Origin: Bacillota bacterium
GTDB lineage: Bacteria; Bacillota; Sulfobacillia; JAJZYS01; JAJZLH01
NCBI GenBank assembly: GCA_021850485.1
Contig: JAJZLY010000009.1
Coordinates: forward strand, 1 to 64,000
Length of the DNA stretch: 64,000 nucleotides
Direction of reading: 5' to 3'
Position numbers and translations under genes: made by a program. Of the stretch, positions 61,356 to 64,000 are shown piece after piece. Under the pieces are notes generated by a model. The model had not been told where the DNA came from, did not search any database, and saw nothing but the letters and a program-made list of their open reading frames with translations. Numbering within the stretch: position 1 is the first letter of the stretch; every line of letters begins with the position of its first letter.

Positions 61356-63344
61356 ATGGTGCTGGCTTCGCTCGGAACTCTACTGCAGACACTGATCGGC
61401 TTTGTCATCGCCGTCTTGATCCTGCCGTCTATGGCCTTAGGCGGCCGCTCAGACGAAGGGGCGCTGGTCAGACTCAGCAGCGTGCTGGTGGCAGGCGTGG
61501 CGTTTTGGACGGCTGTCACGTTTACCCTCACGCTGGCTCGCAGCGTGGAGCTCGCCACCATGGTGGCCGCGGCTGTGATCGGCGTGGCGGTGATCCGCAC
61601 CCGTGGCCGCCGGCCTGCGACCAGAGATGAACGTGCGGCGGGAGCCACGAAGGCCAGCCGATTTTGGGACGTCTTGGACCCGGGGAGCGGGCACGGACTT
61701 TTGTGGTTCATCTGGACCTACCTCGCCGAGCTGGTGAGTGCTGTACGACGGGCCTTGCTCGGGCTGCGACAACCCCTGGTGCTCGGTTCGGTGGTCGCCA
61801 TCTTGATCACATTCGGGTGGCATCTGTGGGGGCCGTTAAACCAGGTAGCTCCTGGAACTGCCGAGGGCTATGTTGATCTTTTGGCCGTGAAGGAGATCGC
61901 TCTCAACCAGGGTCCGTTTGCAGTTGGCCTTTTCCCCGAGGGGTTGCATGTCCTGGTGGCGGCCCTCTCCACCCTATTTCTTAATAACTCGCTGCTGGTC
62001 TTCCGTTTTTGGGGTGCCCTGACTGCGGTGATGATCGTGCTGGGCGCAATGGCGCTGGCCTGGGAGATCTCTGGTGGCAGTCTGTGGGCGATCTTTACCA
62101 CGGCCGTCATGGTCGGCCTTACCACCTTGCCGACGGCGGGCGGCGTGCCCTGGCATCTGACCACGCCGATCGCCGTGAAGATGGGCCTGGCCTTTTTGCT
62201 ATTTGGGTTGGCCTTTGCCCTGCGCTGGCTGCGGGATGGCGAGCGGCGGGACCGCATGATCATGATATCGGCCGCAGTGGTGGTGACCCTGGTCGAACCG
62301 TTGCTGGTGCCGTATTTGCTGGCCGGCGTGGTCATGCTGGCCCTAAGTTGGGCGTCGTTGGTGGCCGGTACTTGGAAGCGGGCGATCAGTGCCGTGTTTG
62401 TCACGCTGGTGGCCATCGCGGCCAGCCTGATCCCGATCGCGGGTGGGCTGCTGCTGAAGGTCGCACCACTAACCATCTTGTGGACAATGCGCATTCCCTA
62501 TCTGCCGCCGACCGGGCTGACCATGTGGTTGACTGGCCCCAGGGCACCGCTCCTGATCGGCGCTGTGGTGGCAGGGCTGCTGGTGCAAACGATACTGGCC
62601 TTTCGCAATTCCCGCAGCTGGTCCGCCGTCACCTTGGGCATGGCCCTGGCCATTGCCAGCTGCTGGGGACTGACCAAGCTAGGCCCCATCGGACTGTATG
62701 ACGTGGGCGGAGCCGGCCTGGCGGCCGATGTGGTCGGGGCGCTCTTGATCACCACCTTTTTTGGATGGGCGTATATGGGAGCGCTCAAGCTGCAGGAGAA
62801 CCGGGCGGTGGCTGTGATCCTGGCCCTGGTCACCCTCGCCCCTGGCCTCTATCTGGCACCGCTCAAGCCGCAACCGCTACATCGCTTCGAGGCAGTGGGC
62901 TCGGGCCAAGTCTACTTGCGGGTCAGCACCACCTTTCCGGCGTATACGTGGACCTTGATCTCTCCGACGCAACAGTACAGCGAGGTGCTGGGCACGGGAT
63001 GGCACGTGGAGCTGATCACCTTCGTCGGCAGTGCTCTGCTGGCGCAGGCCAAGAACCGCGACTTCAGGCCCAAAGATGCCCGCCATTTGGCGATCTTGAC
63101 GCCAGACATCTTCCTCGACATTCCGCTCAAGGTGCCAGGTTTCCCACACCCGATCACGGTTCAAGATGCCAGTCTCAAGTTGCCCGTCGGCGGTGGCTCC
63201 TTGGTCTACACCGGCACGGCAGGAGCGGCCGTCAGCGGCCGGGCTTTGGTCTGGGGCCTGGCCTACTTAAAGTCTCATCCCAAGACGGCCAGCGTATACT
63301 TCCACAGTAGCCAGCTGCTGGTGATCTGGATTCAACAGCCATGA
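61356..63344 (+). CDS. Large polytopic membrane protein, GT-C-like (paralogue 2)
   Basis: 662 residues with about a dozen membrane helices. The first large outer loop reads EGYVDLLAVKEIALNQ then GLFPEGLHVLVAALSTL, matching the paralogue upstream in spacing and residues (Y, K-E-I, P-G-H-L). The C-terminal 130 residues are extracytoplasmic, also as in the paralogue (TWTLISPTQQYSEVLG versus SWLVISNNFGYSLALD). It starts 4 bases after the upstream stop. An unnamed membrane enzyme or polysaccharide-handling protein. Confidence 0.55.
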   Translation: MVLASLGTLLQTLIGFVIAVLILPSMALGGRSDEGALVRLSSVLVAGVAFWTAVTFTLTLARSVELATMVAAAVIGVAVIRTRGRRPATRDERAAGATKASRFWDVLDPGSGHGLLWFIWTYLAELVSAVRRALLGLRQPLVLGSVVAILITFGWHLWGPLNQVAPGTAEGYVDLLAVKEIALNQGPFAVGLFPEGLHVLVAALSTLFLNNSLLVFRFWGALTAVMIVLGAMALAWEISGGSLWAIFTTAVMVGLTTLPTAGGVPWHLTTPIAVKMGLAFLLFGLAFALRWLRDGERRDRMIMISAAVVVTLVEPLLVPYLLAGVVMLALSWASLVAGTWKRAISAVFVTLVAIAASLIPIAGGLLLKVAPLTILWTMRIPYLPPTGLTMWLTGPRAPLLIGAVVAGLLVQTILAFRNSRSWSAVTLGMALAIASCWGLTKLGPIGLYDVGGAGLAADVVGALLITTFFGWAYMGALKLQENRAVAVILALVTLAPGLYLAPLKPQPLHRFEAVGSGQVYLRVSTTFPAYTWTLISPTQQYSEVLGTGWHVELITFVGSALLAQAKNRDFRPKDARHLAILTPDIFLDIPLKVPGFPHPITVQDASLKLPVGGGSLVYTGTAGAAVSGRALVWGLAYLKSHPKTASVYFHSSQLLVIWIQQP

Positions 63345-63374
63345 GTGCGGCGGAGAGCGGATCGGAGGTGCCTA

Positions 63375-64000
63375 ATGGATAGCCTAGCGTGGATCTGGCT
63401 CGCAAGCGTGGGCCTAGGGCTGTTCGGGCGGCGTCCGGCGCAGCAGGGAACGGTCGATCAGGCGTGGCAGGACGTCCTGGACGCCATCAAGCCGCCCTAT
63501 GATCTGCAGACCACACTGTTCGCAGCTCTCACCGGGCTGGGCAAGCTGGTGGAGGCGTCTGGCTACTACGCCTACGCTGCTGACGATGCCTCAGGGCCGC
63601 TGCTCCTGAAGGCGACCAGAACGGCCACCGGCACGCCGACGATTGGCCCCAACTACGCCGGTTTGGTGGGCGGGGGTCCGATCCGCCAGGCGCCGCTTGA
63701 CCTGGAGATTCCCAAGGATCCGATGCAATTGGTGGTTGATGGCACCAAGGTCGAGCCGTATGTGAGCTTGAGTTGCGGCGAGGCCGTCATGCTCAGAATT
63801 GCGGTCCCGGCCCGCTATCGTCTGGACGACGCGGATCGGCGGCAGCTGCTGGCTTATGCCTATCGGCTGCGGCCCCTGCTGGCGGTTGTGCTGTATGCCG
63901 ATCGATTGGAACGGCGGGCAGACGAGAGCCGCCTGGAGGCGACCACCCAGCAGCGAGCCTTGGAACTGGTGCTCCAGGTTGACGAGGTGCTGCGGCTGGT
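63375..64000 (+). CDS. GAF-like sensor protein, 5' part only (runs off the window)
   Basis: The frame is open from ATG 63375 (CGGAGG 7-10 bases upstream) to the window end, 208 codons. A short N-terminal hydrophobic segment (about residues 4-16) is followed by a GAF-like domain (about 40-165), a helical linker and the start of another domain (QRALELVLQVDEVLRL). The output domain lies outside the window. In Pel systems PelD has a GAF domain and a degenerate GGDEF that binds cyclic di-GMP, so a signalling role here is plausible but unproven. Confidence 0.55.
   Translation, partial: MDSLAWIWLASVGLGLFGRRPAQQGTVDQAWQDVLDAIKPPYDLQTTLFAALTGLGKLVEASGYYAYAADDASGPLLLKATRTATGTPTIGPNYAGLVGGGPIRQAPLDLEIPKDPMQLVVDGTKVEPYVSLSCGEAVMLRIAVPARYRLDDADRRQLLAYAYRLRPLLAVVLYADRLERRADESRLEATTQQRALELVLQVDEVLRL

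Noticed and set aside
1-64000. CRISPR arrays, insertion sequences, prophage or rRNA genes
   Set aside because: No repeat-spacer array, transposase, integrase, phage structural gene or rRNA was seen on either strand.

Overview
The window is a dense, GC-rich (about 60 percent or more) bacterial chromosome segment with many start/stop overlaps, frequent GTG/TTG starts and purine-rich Shine-Dalgarno (SD) sites. Gene content and order point to a high-GC member of the Bacillota (Firmicutes). The main evidence is the secDF-recJ-apt-relA-dtd run, hisS-aspS followed by a 6S-like RNA, rrf2-iscS-mnmA-alaS-ireB-ruvX-DUF1292-mltG, a sufCDSUB operon, YitT/DUF554/YqeG proteins and DivIVA-like proteins. A Sulfobacillus-, Symbiobacterium- or Thermaerobacter-like lineage is plausible, but the genus cannot be fixed from sequence inspection alone.

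Layout. 0.2-12.6 kb: selB (selenocysteine elongation factor), protein export (secD, secF), a LapA-like membrane protein, recJ, apt, relA, dtd, and threonine catabolism (tdh-kbl). 12.6-13.4 kb: a scar holding a tRNA-like remnant, an intact VapB-like antitoxin and a broken VapC toxin. 13.4-19.3 kb: the suf Fe-S operon with a strong promoter, ending in a Rieske protein and an Rrf2 regulator. 19.3-24.4 kb: an acetyltransferase, an M28 peptidase, hisS, aspS and a probable 6S RNA. 24.4-31 kb: threonine aldolase, a histidine-utilisation set that passes the formimino group to folate (hutH, ftcD, hutI, fchA) and rarA. 31-38.7 kb: a second Rrf2 regulator with its own palindrome, iscS, mnmA, alaS, ireB, ruvX, a DUF1292 protein and mltG. 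38.7-43.9 kb: small single genes, including a minus-strand glutaredoxin-like gene with an in-frame TGA at the first CxxC position. 43.9-51.5 kb: a TetR-controlled fatty-acid beta-oxidation operon. 51.5-53.2 kb: rhomboid protease, ferredoxin, YqeG phosphatase. 53.2-64 kb: two DivIVA-like coiled-coil proteins, a PelF-type glycosyltransferase, a PelG-like transporter, two related large membrane proteins and the start of a GAF-like sensor. Together these suggest a non-canonical exopolysaccharide locus.

The two strongest discoveries are (i) a selenocysteine-containing glutaredoxin (UGSC active site), with a hairpin downstream of the UGA that fits the general bacterial SECIS rules and with selB in the same window, and (ii) the Pel-like locus, whose partner genes do not match the standard pelDEADAFG set as I know it. 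Secondary points are a TetR palindrome over the fad operon, an apparently two-subunit acyl-CoA dehydrogenase with only one catalytic subunit, a separately encoded 3-hydroxyacyl-CoA dehydrogenase helical domain, and the decayed vapBC module.
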